DNA of 64,000 nt from Ctena decussata (taxonomy: Eukaryota; Mollusca; Bivalvia; Lucinida; Lucinidae): NCBI GenBank assembly GCA_963989385.1, contig OZ022510.1, positions 33,919,448 to 33,983,447 of the forward strand, written 5' to 3'. Positions 12,431-25,100 of the stretch are shown one piece after another; the stretch's first letter is position 1; every line of letters begins with the position of its first letter. The position numbers were made by a program, and so were the translations under genes. The notes below the pieces were generated by a model that had not been told where the DNA came from, did not search any database, and saw only the letters and a program-made list of their open reading frames with translations.

Positions 12431-12632
12431 GAGCTCTAGATAAGAGGGAGTATTTGATGATAATTAAGGATAATTTTTCTTATTTCCCATTGAAACCATA
12501 TGTTGTGACCCCTCATCTGAACCGTCTCGGCGAGACGGTTCAGATGAGGGGTCACAACGTATGTTTTCATGAAGAATTCACAAAAATTATCCCTAATTAT
12601 CACCAAATACTCCCTCTTATCTAGAGCTCTGA
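12431..12632. mobile_element. Palindromic MITE, family D (best copy)
   Basis: The ends GAGCTCTAGATAAGAGGGAG and the reverse complement CTCCCTCTTATCTAGAGCTC are exact. The centre is a long near-perfect hairpin (cccctcatctgaaccgtctc / gagacggttcagatgagggg). Other copies lie at about 13869-14065, 14322-14507, 16992-17186, 25775-25959, 26815-26973, 31778-31973 and 59030-59200, with partial ones at 12840-12985 and 38930-39005. Confidence 0.8.
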
Positions 12633-13070
12633 GTCCAGTTGTAAATGCTCGTTATGAGCTGTCTCTCTTCAAGCTGCACTATTTGCTAAAGTTTCTAATT
12701 TAGACTGGTTGGTTAGAAGGACTCATACTGGCCACTCTAAACGGCTTGTAACTGTCAGTACAAAATCCTGGTTATTCCTACGAGCGAGACCACATCAGGT
12801 ACATGTATCAAGTTCGCAGTTCTACTGTAGAGGGATTTCGATAATAATTTTGAGGTTATTTTGTTTAATTCTCCATATTACAAATTCTCTGTCATAGCAA
12901 TTGTTGTAGCCCCTCAGTGGAACTACCTCACTGAGGCAATTCTAATGAGCGGCCACAACATATTTTCATGGAGAAGTAAGGCAAGTCATCCAAGAAATAT
13001 TCTTAAAATCCCATCTAAACTGTTGACACTGTTCTTGCTATATTTTCCCAGCAATTTACAGGTGTATAAC

Positions 13071-13163
13071 CTAAAACTTTAGACTGAATCCTGGCCCCAC
13101 AGCACTGGCCCCTTTAGCAGCATTGGTAAGATGGAACCCTATATCTAGCTCATCATCACCAAC
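13071..13163 (-). CDS. CDK11: CDK11 last coding exon
   Basis: It encodes [20 protein letters not shown] then [10 protein letters not shown] and TAG (13071-13073). The acceptor cttttttttgcattgtag fits. The tail matches the conserved CDK11 C-terminus (GDDDL..GFHL...[12 protein letters not shown]). It is in phase 0 with the preceding exon. Its 3' UTR should run below 13071, where no clear poly(A) signal was identified. Confidence 0.93.
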   Translation of the reverse strand, partial: VGDDELDIGFHLTNAAKGASAVGPGFSLKF

Positions 13164-16100
13164 CTACAATGCAAAAAAAGCCGAGTTTTTATTCTCAACA
13201 TAAAAGATTATCAAAATTTAAAATTTTTATGTAAATGGAAAATGTTAAAGTTGCTTCCCCTAGAAGTAGCCATTCACCTTAAATGATACATGTATAGCAA
13301 AGGTTTTGGTTGGTTGGTTGATTTAATGCTTAACGTCCACGGTAAACAACTACGGTCATGTCGGGACGGTCAGTTAACCTAACCACACTATTCCTGGGCA
13401 GGCTTAGACCTCATAAGCGGTTAACCAGTACTAAGTGCACATACTTTCGCCAGTAACTGACAACTGCCCTTCTTGAATCAGCGGAAGTAGAAACCAAAGT
13501 ATGTGGCCAGACCCGGTTTCGAACCCAGGACCTCTGACTTATGAGTCAGGTGCCCTACCAATTACTGTCATTACACTACACGGCCCGGCGCTTTTTTAAT
13601 TACAAAATATGCCTGTCATTGTTTGCAGTTTTTGCTGTTTCTGTTTTTCGTATGGCATCTCCCATATAAAAGAAATTCACTTACAGAACACACTTGTGAG
13701 CAGTTTGAGGTAAATAGGTATGGAATAGCATGTGCTAACAGAAGATTAATCTACTAATCCCCACAGCCTGCACAACCGGCACAATCCAGCCATCCTGGGC
13801 AATCTATTAAGTATGGTCAGTTTTGCTCTAAAGCCCAGGCTGATGTGCATACTAACCATACAAAGGTGGAGCTCCAGTAAGAAGGGGTCATATTGACAAT
13901 TTAGGGATAATTTTCCCTATTTCTGCATATAAACATAAGTTGTGACCCATCATTTGAACCGTCTTAAAAGACAGTTCTAATGAAGGGTCACAACATATGT
14001 TTTCGTAGAGAAATAAGAAAAATTATCTTTGAATTATCCTCAATACCCTCTCTTTAATATCTGGAAATCTGTTTAAAATTCTGATCTGGATCTACACTGT
14101 TTTTTTTTTATTTTAAATTTTCAAGTGAATGTAGCAACAGATTCATCTTCTAATGATGGTGCATGGGTATACCTCCCTAGTTTTCAACCATTTCATGAAG
14201 CAGAACTACTTAGTGAATTATTGTTTGCTTCCCCTTCCAAAAGGGAGTTTACTCCTAAAAAGAATGAATTCTTCCATTTTAAAGTTTCCCCAACTGAGAA
14301 GGGATGCACAGAGCCTGTTGATCCTAGATAAGAGGGAGTATTTGGTGATAATTAGGGATAATTTTAGTTAATTTTGGATAAAAACATATGTTGTGACCCC
14401 TCATCTGAACCGTCTCACCTAGACGGTTCAGATGAGGGGTCACAACATATGGTTTCAATGGGAAATAAAGAAAATCATCTTTCAATTATCATCAGATACC
14501 CTCTTATGCAAATATGAAAATGGAAGAGCTGCCTTCTCTGAAAGTGTATCCATAAACCTTAAATGAAACATATTTATATACATATGAGCCACAACACGAC
14601 AAAACCAACAAAGTAGATAGCCGCCAAGCGAAGTCTCAGATTAGCCTGGGCATCCACCTAGTCTGATTAGAGTCTTTGCCATCCGCGAGAACGTAAGACC
14701 CTTAGCTATCCTTTAAGTGCATAGTAAAGACTCTGACTAGACTGGGTGGATGCCCAGGCTGATCTGAGTCTTTGCTGGGTGCACATGCTACTTTGCTGGT
14801 TTTGTTGTGGCTCGTATTGCTAACTTTGTCATCTTTCTAGTAGTTTTTCAGGCAGAAAATAGTGATTCTAATGCACTGTCAAATATAACGCGACGTTTGA
14901 TTGGATAACGTCACAACTTTGAGACAGTATATTCTGCGATATACTGTCGCAAACCCGACGTCATTAAATAACGTCCCTTCTCATTGGTTGACGTTTGGTT
15001 TTACGTTGCTGACAGCACTTGAAATGGGTGCAAACTATTACATCATGAAAGGTAAAAATGTGGAAAAGTGCATTAGAATGGGGATAACTGTATTGAAAAT
15101 TGTCATTTGGGGAGGTAAATCATCGGTTTTATGGTCGCAAATTGCGTTTTACGGCTCCCCTCACGCGTCGCCGTAAAACGGAATTTCAGACCATAAAACC
15201 GATGATTTACCTTCCCAAATGACTATTTTCAAGACAGTTATCCCCCAAATAAATAATCAAAAATTTCTGTCACTCACCAGTAATTTAGAATAGGCTTTCC
15301 CTCCTGAAGGTGGTTTAGGAGAACTGGCATGTCTTCTTGGCTGTTCACTCTTGGCCGGCCATGTGGGGAACATTGACGGATCTATAGGATGTGGTGACTC
15401 TTTGAAGTATTCATGCTGAAGGGCCTCCGGGGCTTTGATACGCTTACTTGGACTGTATGTTAAAAATCTGGAAGACAGAAATTTTAACTCTTTTAAAGCG
15501 AATGGGTAAATATCCATGTTGTTTCACGAAAGAGAATTTTTTGTGGTTTTCTGTTGATATAGCCCCTCTGAAATCGGGTCTACTCATATAGGAAAGAATT
15601 AGCTCATATGGAAGCGAATTCTTTCCTTTAACAGCTGACTTCAATTAAAAAGGGAAGCAAAAATGAAAATAGCAGAGTTGCTTCCCCCCAAAGTGTATCC
15701 ACTGTTGAACAGCTAAGATCCATATTAGCCTGCACATCAATGCAGTCTTATCAGAGACTTACCTGTTAGCATTCATCTAAGGACTCAGGAGAACTGGTGG
15801 CTCAGTGGGTAAAGTAATAGCCTGCTGACCTACAGGTCCAGGCTTATATCACAGTACAGCTGGAATTCCATTCAACTGTAAAAAGGATTCCATTGCGTAA
15901 ACTGTTTAATTATCACTTCCACTGACTCGATATGGCAGACTTACTGATGAAAGGGCCATGAAACTGTAAATCATCAATCAACTACATGTATCATAATGAG
16001 ATTCTTGTTGATCTGGATTGATGATGTTATCACTGTTCACTTATGCTATATAACTCTTATACTCAAGGCACATTTGAGCCGCGACACGACAAAACCAACG

Positions 16101-19100
16101 ATGTGGTTGTGCGACCAGTGCAGACTCAGATCAGCCTGGGCATCTGCCTAGTCTGTTAAGACTCCTCGCTAAGCGCTAAAAGGGTAGCTAAGGGTCTAAG
16201 CAACCTTCATGCGGACAGCGAAGAATCTGATCAGACTGGGTGGATGCCCAGGCTGATCTGAGTCTGCGCTGGGCGCACAACCACTTTGTTGGTTTTCTCG
16301 TGTTGCGGCTCATTTCATCAAACAGACACCTATCACATTAAGGTGTATTGGTACACTGCCATGTTTTTCAGCCTTTTTTTACAAAGGGTAACCACTTCTG
16401 TGACATCCTGTTTGATTTCTTTCCAAGCTTGGACATACTCTTAAAGGGAAGAATCTGCTATAAAGGGAGCAAATTCTTTCCTAGAAGAAAGGCAAAAATG
16501 AAAAAGGCAGTGTACCCATTCACCCAGATTCTTATACAGCCGGGCAGCTAGTTTCACCTGATCCATATACTTCCAAGTGAAATAATTTAGATATGTAACC
16601 AATACAGGAAATATCCCAAAATATTAAGTAATGATGGTACACATACAGTAAGTTTCTTCCACGACCTACCTATTCAGTAAGTCGAACCCAACATCTGATA
16701 AATACTGGCCAAACTTGTTCCTCAGTGTGTTGTAGGAATATTCTGTAAATGTACATTTCTTCATGCCTGGTAATTCCATCACTCCTGGCCATATCTTCTC
16801 ATTAGGGGTGCCTAAATCCTGTGGAAACAAGAAACAAGGTAAGTCAGAGTTCTGAGGGATGAACATAACAAACCTTTCAATAAATCCAACCAAACATCTG
16901 AGCCAGATCCCCCATACACGTGAACACTGAAGGCTCAAAACCAGTCTGTAAATCTGTGAAGTCTATCTCGAGCCTTCATTTTATGCCTGCAGAGCTCCAG
17001 CTAAGAAGGGGTTACAGGGATAATTTATGGATAATTTTCCATAATTTTGCCATTAAAACATATTTTGTGACCCCTCATTAGAACCGTCTCGGTGAGACGG
17101 TTCTATTGAGGGGTCACAAGATATGCTTTCATAGCAAAATAAGAAAAATTATCCCTGATTAGTTACCCTGCTTATCTAGAACTCTGATGCTTGTGGATTC
17201 TTCAGCATTCATCATCACGATGTTTGCAAAGAGTGAAGGTTGTAACTAGACTGTATAGATTTTCAAGCTAGTCTGAGCCTTTGCTGTTCACATACATGTT
17301 AATTTAGAAATAACTTTTCCTTTCCTGTGAATTATCGCTAATTAACAAATGTTTTGGGAGGGCAGATCATGAAACATTAATTCATGATGGCAAAGTCCAA
17401 GTGAATTAATATTCGTATCTGCCTAATAACATAAGTTAATCAGCGCTAATTCACAGATATTAAAGAAATATTATTTTGACTTGTACATTATACAGATCGA
17501 AAATGCAAGTACATAATAATGTTTTATAATGGACTATCTTAGTAGTGGATGTCAACAGAGGCGAATGTTTACATCTGACATAATCAAGGTGCAAAACCGC
17601 CATGTCTCAACATTAGCAACGTAAATTATCCCAAATGTTCACACCACACCACTTCCTACGCCTTTAGTGGGTAAAAGTTAATGTCATGTCAGAATCATCT
17701 TTTTTGCATGTTTCATCTGATAAAAGGTAAAGGTTTCCCATAGCCTAATAGCCGTAGGGGCAGTGGGGGTTAGAGACCCACTGATTCTTGGGCACAGCTG
17801 ATGAAAAGCGGAGCCCATCCCTCTCCTTTCGCTGCCTTATCCTTCCCTGATTCGAAAAAGGTACCCATTTACTGCTGGGTTGACAGAGAGAGTTTTCCAG
17901 TCATCGTATGGCGACAGTGAGCCCCGAACTCATGACCTTACGGTGACTTTCTGCACAATAGCCGAGCCACTCTAACCACTCGACTACGGCGCCTCTCTGA
18001 TAAATACTGGCATAACATGTTCTGTAGTTTATTACTGGAACAGCTACAAGTCAAAGAGAGAAAACTCTTAGCATGAATACTGCATAGCTGCATTGACAGT
18101 AATTTTGTATTCTTCCCGGCCATGTTTCATAAACATCCCCAAGATGCCTTCCAAAAATATTAGACTTGGGGCTCAGTTGTTCAAATTTCTGGTGCCCATA
18201 AAATCAGGAGTGCTAATAAGTTTTGCTGAAAAAATGTAAGTACCTTTTGCACCCAGCGTAGGAGTAAACATGACACAAAAAATCAACAGAAAGGGCTCTG
18301 TGTCTTGTTACCCTAATGTGCTTAAATATTGGGACACCTGAAACCATTAATTTTTCATTTGGGCAAATAGAAAATTGTTTTAGGTGCCCCAATACTTAAG
18401 CACATAAGGGTACTTTATTACTTCATCAACTATTCAATTAACTGATGCAAAATTCAAACTGAAGTTCATAACCTGCTTCCTGGCTAACGTTAATCCAAGA
18501 ATAAACTTTACCTTATTCACCCTAATAACCGTCCTTGCCTTTTTTTTTCTTTTCTTTTTTTCGAAAAAAGAAAAAGTGTTTTTAATATCAACTTGTATGA
18601 ATTCCTGTTTCTCTGGATAAGGTAGCTCTTTGAAATAGGATCTACTATAAAAGGAAACAAATTACTCCTACAGCAGCAAATTCTTTCATTTTAGAGTTGA
18701 CTCCTACTGAGATGGGAAGCAAAAATAGTAAAGATGCTTCCTTTGAAATTATACCCATTCCCCTTAATACTGCTTACTAGAGGTGTTTGGCAGTGGTATT
18801 TTGACAGTGGTTTACTACATTCTATGCTCTAAATAATGCCCCCCTCTGGTACAATTAATTTGGTATGTGATCCCTATAATAAACTCACCTTAAATATCCT
18901 CTGTAATTCATCTATTTCTGACTTGCCCTGCCATATTGCCTTGCCTATCAAGAACTCTGCAAATATACAGCCTACTGACCAGAGGTCAATAGGTGTAGAA
19001 TATTCCTTGGTTCCCAGTAGCAGTTCAGGAGCTCTGTACCACAATGTGACAACTATAGGAGTGTAATGCTTCAGAGGGGAACCATACTCTCTTGCCAAGC

Positions 19101-22100
19101 CAAAATCACCAATCTGAAAGAAAGAAAAAAATCATAAATACAAGAATTCTGCAGAATGTGGTGTCTCACCTGTCTGTGCACTGTCAGAAAACAGGGCCCA
19201 GTTGTTCAAAGCATCGTTAGCCTAACGAGCTCGTTAAGAGGTCATTTCGTTAAGTGTTTTATGACTTCATAATCAAATTCACTGACATTTTTTGTTGAAA
19301 AAATGTGAGAAGCTTTAAAAGTTTCTCACATTTTTTTCAACAAAAAATATTGGCATATTTGAGATATTATCGTTTGAAATTTTAACCAATCATTAACTAA
19401 CGATATCATTAGTTTTGAACTATACCAGAACACTTGACGCAAAGTTTACGTCGCTGCCACCAACAATGACACCAGAAAAGTAATACCTATGTCTCGCTTC
19501 TGCTAGTCACAGGTGACACAAAAACTGCATGAGTAAAGACAAAAGGTCAACTGTAGCACATCTATTTAATTTCAATGTTGCAAGAAACATGAACATTACT
19601 GCATACTTGAGTTAACCTTTATAACAGTGCTTCTGAGCCCGTGCATCAATGATTCTGCATGTCAGTAGCAGAAAAATGTTTGATTAGTATTATCATTTTT
19701 GGTTTTTTACTTTTTCTTTTCCCAATTACTGTAAAACAGAATAGTATTGGGAGTAAAATTTTGTAAATTAGGGGATAACTGTCTTGAAAATTGTCATTTG
19801 GGGTGGTAAGTCAGCGGTTTTATGGTCGAAAATTTCGTTTTACGGCGACGCGCCAGCGAAGCCGTAAAACGCAATATGCAACCATAAAACCTATGATTTA
19901 CCTCCCCAAATGACAATTTTCAATACAGTTATCCCCATTCTAATGCACTCTCCTACATTTTCACCTTTCATAATGTACTATTTTGCACCTGTTTCAAGCG
20001 CTGTAAGCAACGTAAAACCAAACATCAGCCAATGAGAAGAGACGTTACTTAATGACGTCGGGTTTGCGACAGCAAATCGCAGAATATATTGACGTAAATT
20101 TTTGACGTTATCCAATCAGATGTCGCGTAATATTCGTAAGTGCATTAGAATTGTTTATGACATACCTTGTCTGCTATTTCAAAACTCCCAATAAATAATC
20201 CGTGCTATTTTGTGAAACTAAACCTCTTTCCAACCTATTTCCTATTTTACCCTGTTGACAGCTTATTTCTCAATTTATTTTTCCAAAGGGGGACACCTTC
20301 AATGACTTTCTGTTTGCTTCCGTGGAAGGCATAGCCCTTCCAAAATGGCATCCACTTTTAATGGGATGAATTTGCTCCTAGGTACAGGAGTCCATTTGAC
20401 ATTCTAATGCACTTACAAATATAAAGCGATGTCTGATTGGAATACTGTCGCAAACCCGACGTCATTATAAAACGTCCCTTCTCATTGGCTGACGTTTGGT
20501 TTTTCGCTGCTGAAAGCGCTTGCAGTGGGTGCAAAGAAGGACACTTTGAAAAGTGAAAAAGTGCATTAGAATGGGGATAACTATGTTAAAAATTGTCATT
20601 TGGGGAGGTAAATCGTCGGTTTTATGGTCGCAAATTCCATTTTACTGCTCCCCTCCCGCGTCGCCGCAAAACGAAATTTCCGCCCATAAAACCGACGATT
20701 TACCTCCCCAAATGACAATTTTGAATACAGTTATCCCCTAAATGATGGCTGTTCTTTGCTTTAAGAGTATTCTTTTTTGAGAAGGCAGGCAAATATTTCT
20801 ATGTTGGAGTAACCTTCCTTGGTACTCTAATCTATCGTATAACTTGCTGTTATTTTAGACATCAATGAAAACTGATGGACAACACATTTGAACCTACCTT
20901 GAGAATACCTTTATGGCTGAGTAGAAGGTTGGATGTTTTAAGATCTCTGTGAATAATCCAGTTGTCGTGGAGATGATTAACACCACTTAACAACTGTCTT
21001 AGTAATGTCTTAACCTCCCCTGGAATACATAAAACATTATTTTAATACAAGCAAATTCGACAAATTTATGTCCCCCGCCTTGGAAACTAGGTCTCCACTG
21101 TATATACACTTAGTGTTTGAGCTGGAAAAGCGGCTATTAAAAATGTGAAAAAAGGAATAAAAAAAATAATGTGAGGATTATATTCAAACCACATGCATAT
21201 CTTCAGACCATGATCAAAACACCTGTGAAGTTTCAAAGGAATCGGCATAAAACTGTAGGAGGAGTTGCACACACAAGGTACCCACTATCTATTCACTTTG
21301 ATAGAAAAAATGTATGAAAAAATGGCTAAGTTCAATTTGCAAAAAAAAGTGATAAAAAATAATGTGAGGATTATATCCAAACCACATGCATATTTTCAGA
21401 CCATGACCAAAATACCTGTGAAGTTTCAAAGGAATCGGAATAAAACTGTAGGAGGAGTTGCACACACCAGGTACCCACTATATCTAGTCACTATGGTAGT
21501 AAAAACGCCTAAAAACTGACTAAGTTCAACTTGTGGAAAAAGTGACAAAAAATAATGTGAGGATTATATCCAAACCACATGCATATCTTCAGACCATGAC
21601 CTAAACACACTGTGAGGTTTCAAAGGCATCGGCATAAAACTGTAGGAGGAGTTGCCCACACAAGGTACCCACTATCTAGTCACTTTGATAGTAAAAACAC
21701 CTAAAAAATTACTAAGTTCAACTGGTGGAAAAAGTGACAAAAAAAAATCTCAGGATTATATCCAAACCACATGCGTATCTTCAGACCATGACAAAAACAG
21801 CTGTAAAGTTTTGAAAAAATCGGCATAAAACTGTAGGAGGAGTTGCGCACACAAGTTACCTACTACTTTACGGGGACGGAAATAAGGACAGAAGGATGGA
21901 CGGACGGAAGGACGGAATGCCGAAAACTATGTCCCTCCGCTTTTCTTCGAAAAGGCGGGGGACAATAAGCTATAAATCGTCTGGTCATCATTTCTTATTT
22001 CTGGATTATCTCATTTATTATTGACAGACTAGCTCCACTGATGTAATTGAATGCATTTGTTAACTAACAGTAGAACTGTATGTATATTATTCTGTCAGTT

Positions 22101-25100
22101 TGCAAGTTTGAAAATCCTACCACTGGTGCAAGAGATAATGGATCTTTTTACCGCAAGAGATAATGGAACTTTTTACAGCCTAAGCCCTACGACTGAAAAT
22201 AAAACAAACCAGCTCCCGTTTTGTCGAAACAATATATCCTTGCAAGCTTAGTGACAATCCATGCCAACAAGAAACTGTGATGCCGATGCCAAAATTTGTC
22301 TAAGCCCTCCTATGATCAAAGTCACTGAAACCAAATCAGTTCTTAAGCCTTAATCCTTGTTGAAGACCCTGACAAAGGGCCACAACATATATTTTTCAGG
22401 AAAAAATATGAAAACATAACTGCAAAATTATTAATATTTTCTACTCTTTTCCATACCAGTTACCAATAAAAAGTTCTTACCAACAAGAAATGGTTGTTTC
22501 ATAGTTTCCATCAGGCTTTTGAGATCATGTTCCACATAATCCATCACTATGTAGATCTTATCCATGTTGCTGCCTACCACTATCTCCTGCAATATATAAA
22601 TCCAAAAGTCTATTCATGGTTGAGCCAAAATATTTGGAAAAATAATTATCTCCGGCAATGAGTATGTCCAGAAGTCCATTTACCAATTGGGACAGTTAGA
22701 TCGCGGCAAACAGTGCAGACCAAGATCTGATTGCTCATAAAGGAGCAGTCTGATCAGGGCCTACACTGTTTCCATTCCATCTGCATCTTTTGGTCCCATG
22801 ACTGCATTTTATCATATGACGTCGCATCTGAGAGTGTAATAAAGCAATACATTAGTAACTATAATCCACTAGTGAATTAAATATGCAAATTACGTTGTAA
22901 CGTTATGCGTTGACGCAGGACCTGACAAATCCATTGTCTGGCTGCCCCGGACAAGTTAAATATTTTGCTGGGCAAGTAAAATATTTTCTTAAAAGTCTTG
23001 CCCAGCAAAATGTATAAGATAATAAAGGGAAAACCAAAAAATTTCTGGGTTTAGGAGCAGAAGCTATGTACCGGACAAGTAGATCAACTTTTGATTTGTC
23101 AGGCCTTGACGTCCATAAAATGTCGGGTTTTCTAATGGCAAAATCATGACTTGTAATGTTGCTAATAAAATGCGATGTTAGTGTCATATGATAAATAGAA
23201 TCTTGCATTTGTGCTCCTGTATTATTGAATTTATTAAATTTGTCGATAAGATGCTCTGCACAGCCTCGCATCTTATATTTTCCCCCGACTCATTTAATAA
23301 TTTCAATAATACACGAGCATTCATGTAAGATCCTCTATGTAAACCCAAACTGTTCCATTTTTCAAACAATTACTATTATATGGTAAAAATTTTATTTTCC
23401 CAATTTTTACAATTTTTATGGTATAATTGAGCCAAAACTTAAGGGTCATTATCTGCTGTATGACTGCTTCAGACTAGGACAGCTCAAACACCCTGCAAAA
23501 TTCAAACTAAACAGTTCAAGCCAAAGCTTATTCCTGTATGGACTTCTCAGATGAGGATCCGATGTGTGAGACTGACCTTGATTCTTGACTGTTTTAAGAT
23601 GGACTGAAACATATTTAATATTTAAGGAGGACAAAAATCTGACTAGGAGGACACAAATCTGATCTGAGTAGTCACTGTTTCTTCAACCTATTCTATCCAA
23701 AGTTTTGTAAATTACAGCATAACAACATAATTCTAATGAATTACCTGAGTGTAAACTATATTAAATGCAATTTATCATATGACGTCGGACCTGAGAGTGT
23801 AATAAAGCCATGCATTAAATGCAATAATCCACTAGTGGATTAAATATGCAAATTACGTCGTAACGTTATACGTTGACATCCATAAAGACGTCGCGTTTTC
23901 TAATGTCGAAATCGTGACGTTTCAGTGCAAATCTGCTGATAAAATGCGATTTTAGTGTCATATGATAAATAGAATCTTGCCTTCGTGCTCCTGTTTTATT
24001 TAATTTATTAAACTCATTGGGGAAAACCGATAAGATGCTCGGCAAAGCCTTGCATCTTATCTTTTTCCCCAACTCGTTTAATAAATTCAATAATATACTA
24101 GAAATGTTTTTCAGAGAAAAACTGATGTCCCCCCACCAGCCCATTTCCAATGCCTCCTTATGAGTAAAAAACCTGTACAATCAGAATACTAGGCAAATTT
24201 GGCGAAAATCTATCCACTGGTTCTAAAGATATCCATCATAGATGACTATTTCCAAGCAAATGAGGTCAAAATCTAATCAGCTCTTACAGTTGACCCAATG
24301 ATGTATCCATGCAAGTTTGGTGAAATTCCATCCATTGGTTCAGGAGATATAGTGAGTACAAGAAATTGTCATCTAAGTCTGCCAGTGACCTTGAAAATGA
24401 GGTCAAGGTCACCAAAATATAATCACCTCTTAAACTTGTCCCAATGATGTATCCATGCAAGTTTGGTGAAATTCCATCCATTGGTTCAAGAGATATAGTT
24501 GGTCATCTAAGCCCTCCAGTGACCTTGCAAATGAGGTCAAGGTCACAAAACTATAATAGGCTCTTAAACCTGTCCCAATGATGTATCCAAACAAGTTTGG
24601 TGAAATTCTATCCATTGGTTCAAGAGATATCATGGGTACAAGAAACTGTCATCTAAGTCTTCCAGTGACCTTAAAATGAGGTCAAGGTCACCAAAATCTA
24701 ATCAACTCTTAAACTTGTCCCAATGATATATCCATGCAAGTTTGGTGAAATTCCATCCATTGGTTTAGGAGATATGGTGGTTACAAGAAATTGTCATCTT
24801 GGTCCTCCAGTGACCTTGCAAATGAGGTCAAGGTCACCAAAATCTTCTCAGCTCTTAAACATGTCCCAATGATGTATCCATGCAAGTTTGGTGAAATTCC
24901 ATCCATTGGTTCAAGAGATATCATGGGTACAAGAAATTGTCATCTTATTCCTGCAGTGACCTTGAAAATAAGGTCAAGGTCACCAACACCTAATCAGCTC
25001 TTAAACTTGTCACGAAGATATATCGATGCAAGTTTGGTGAAATTCCACCCATTGGTTCAGGAGATATTGTGCATACAAGAAATTTTCATGCCATTTGTCC

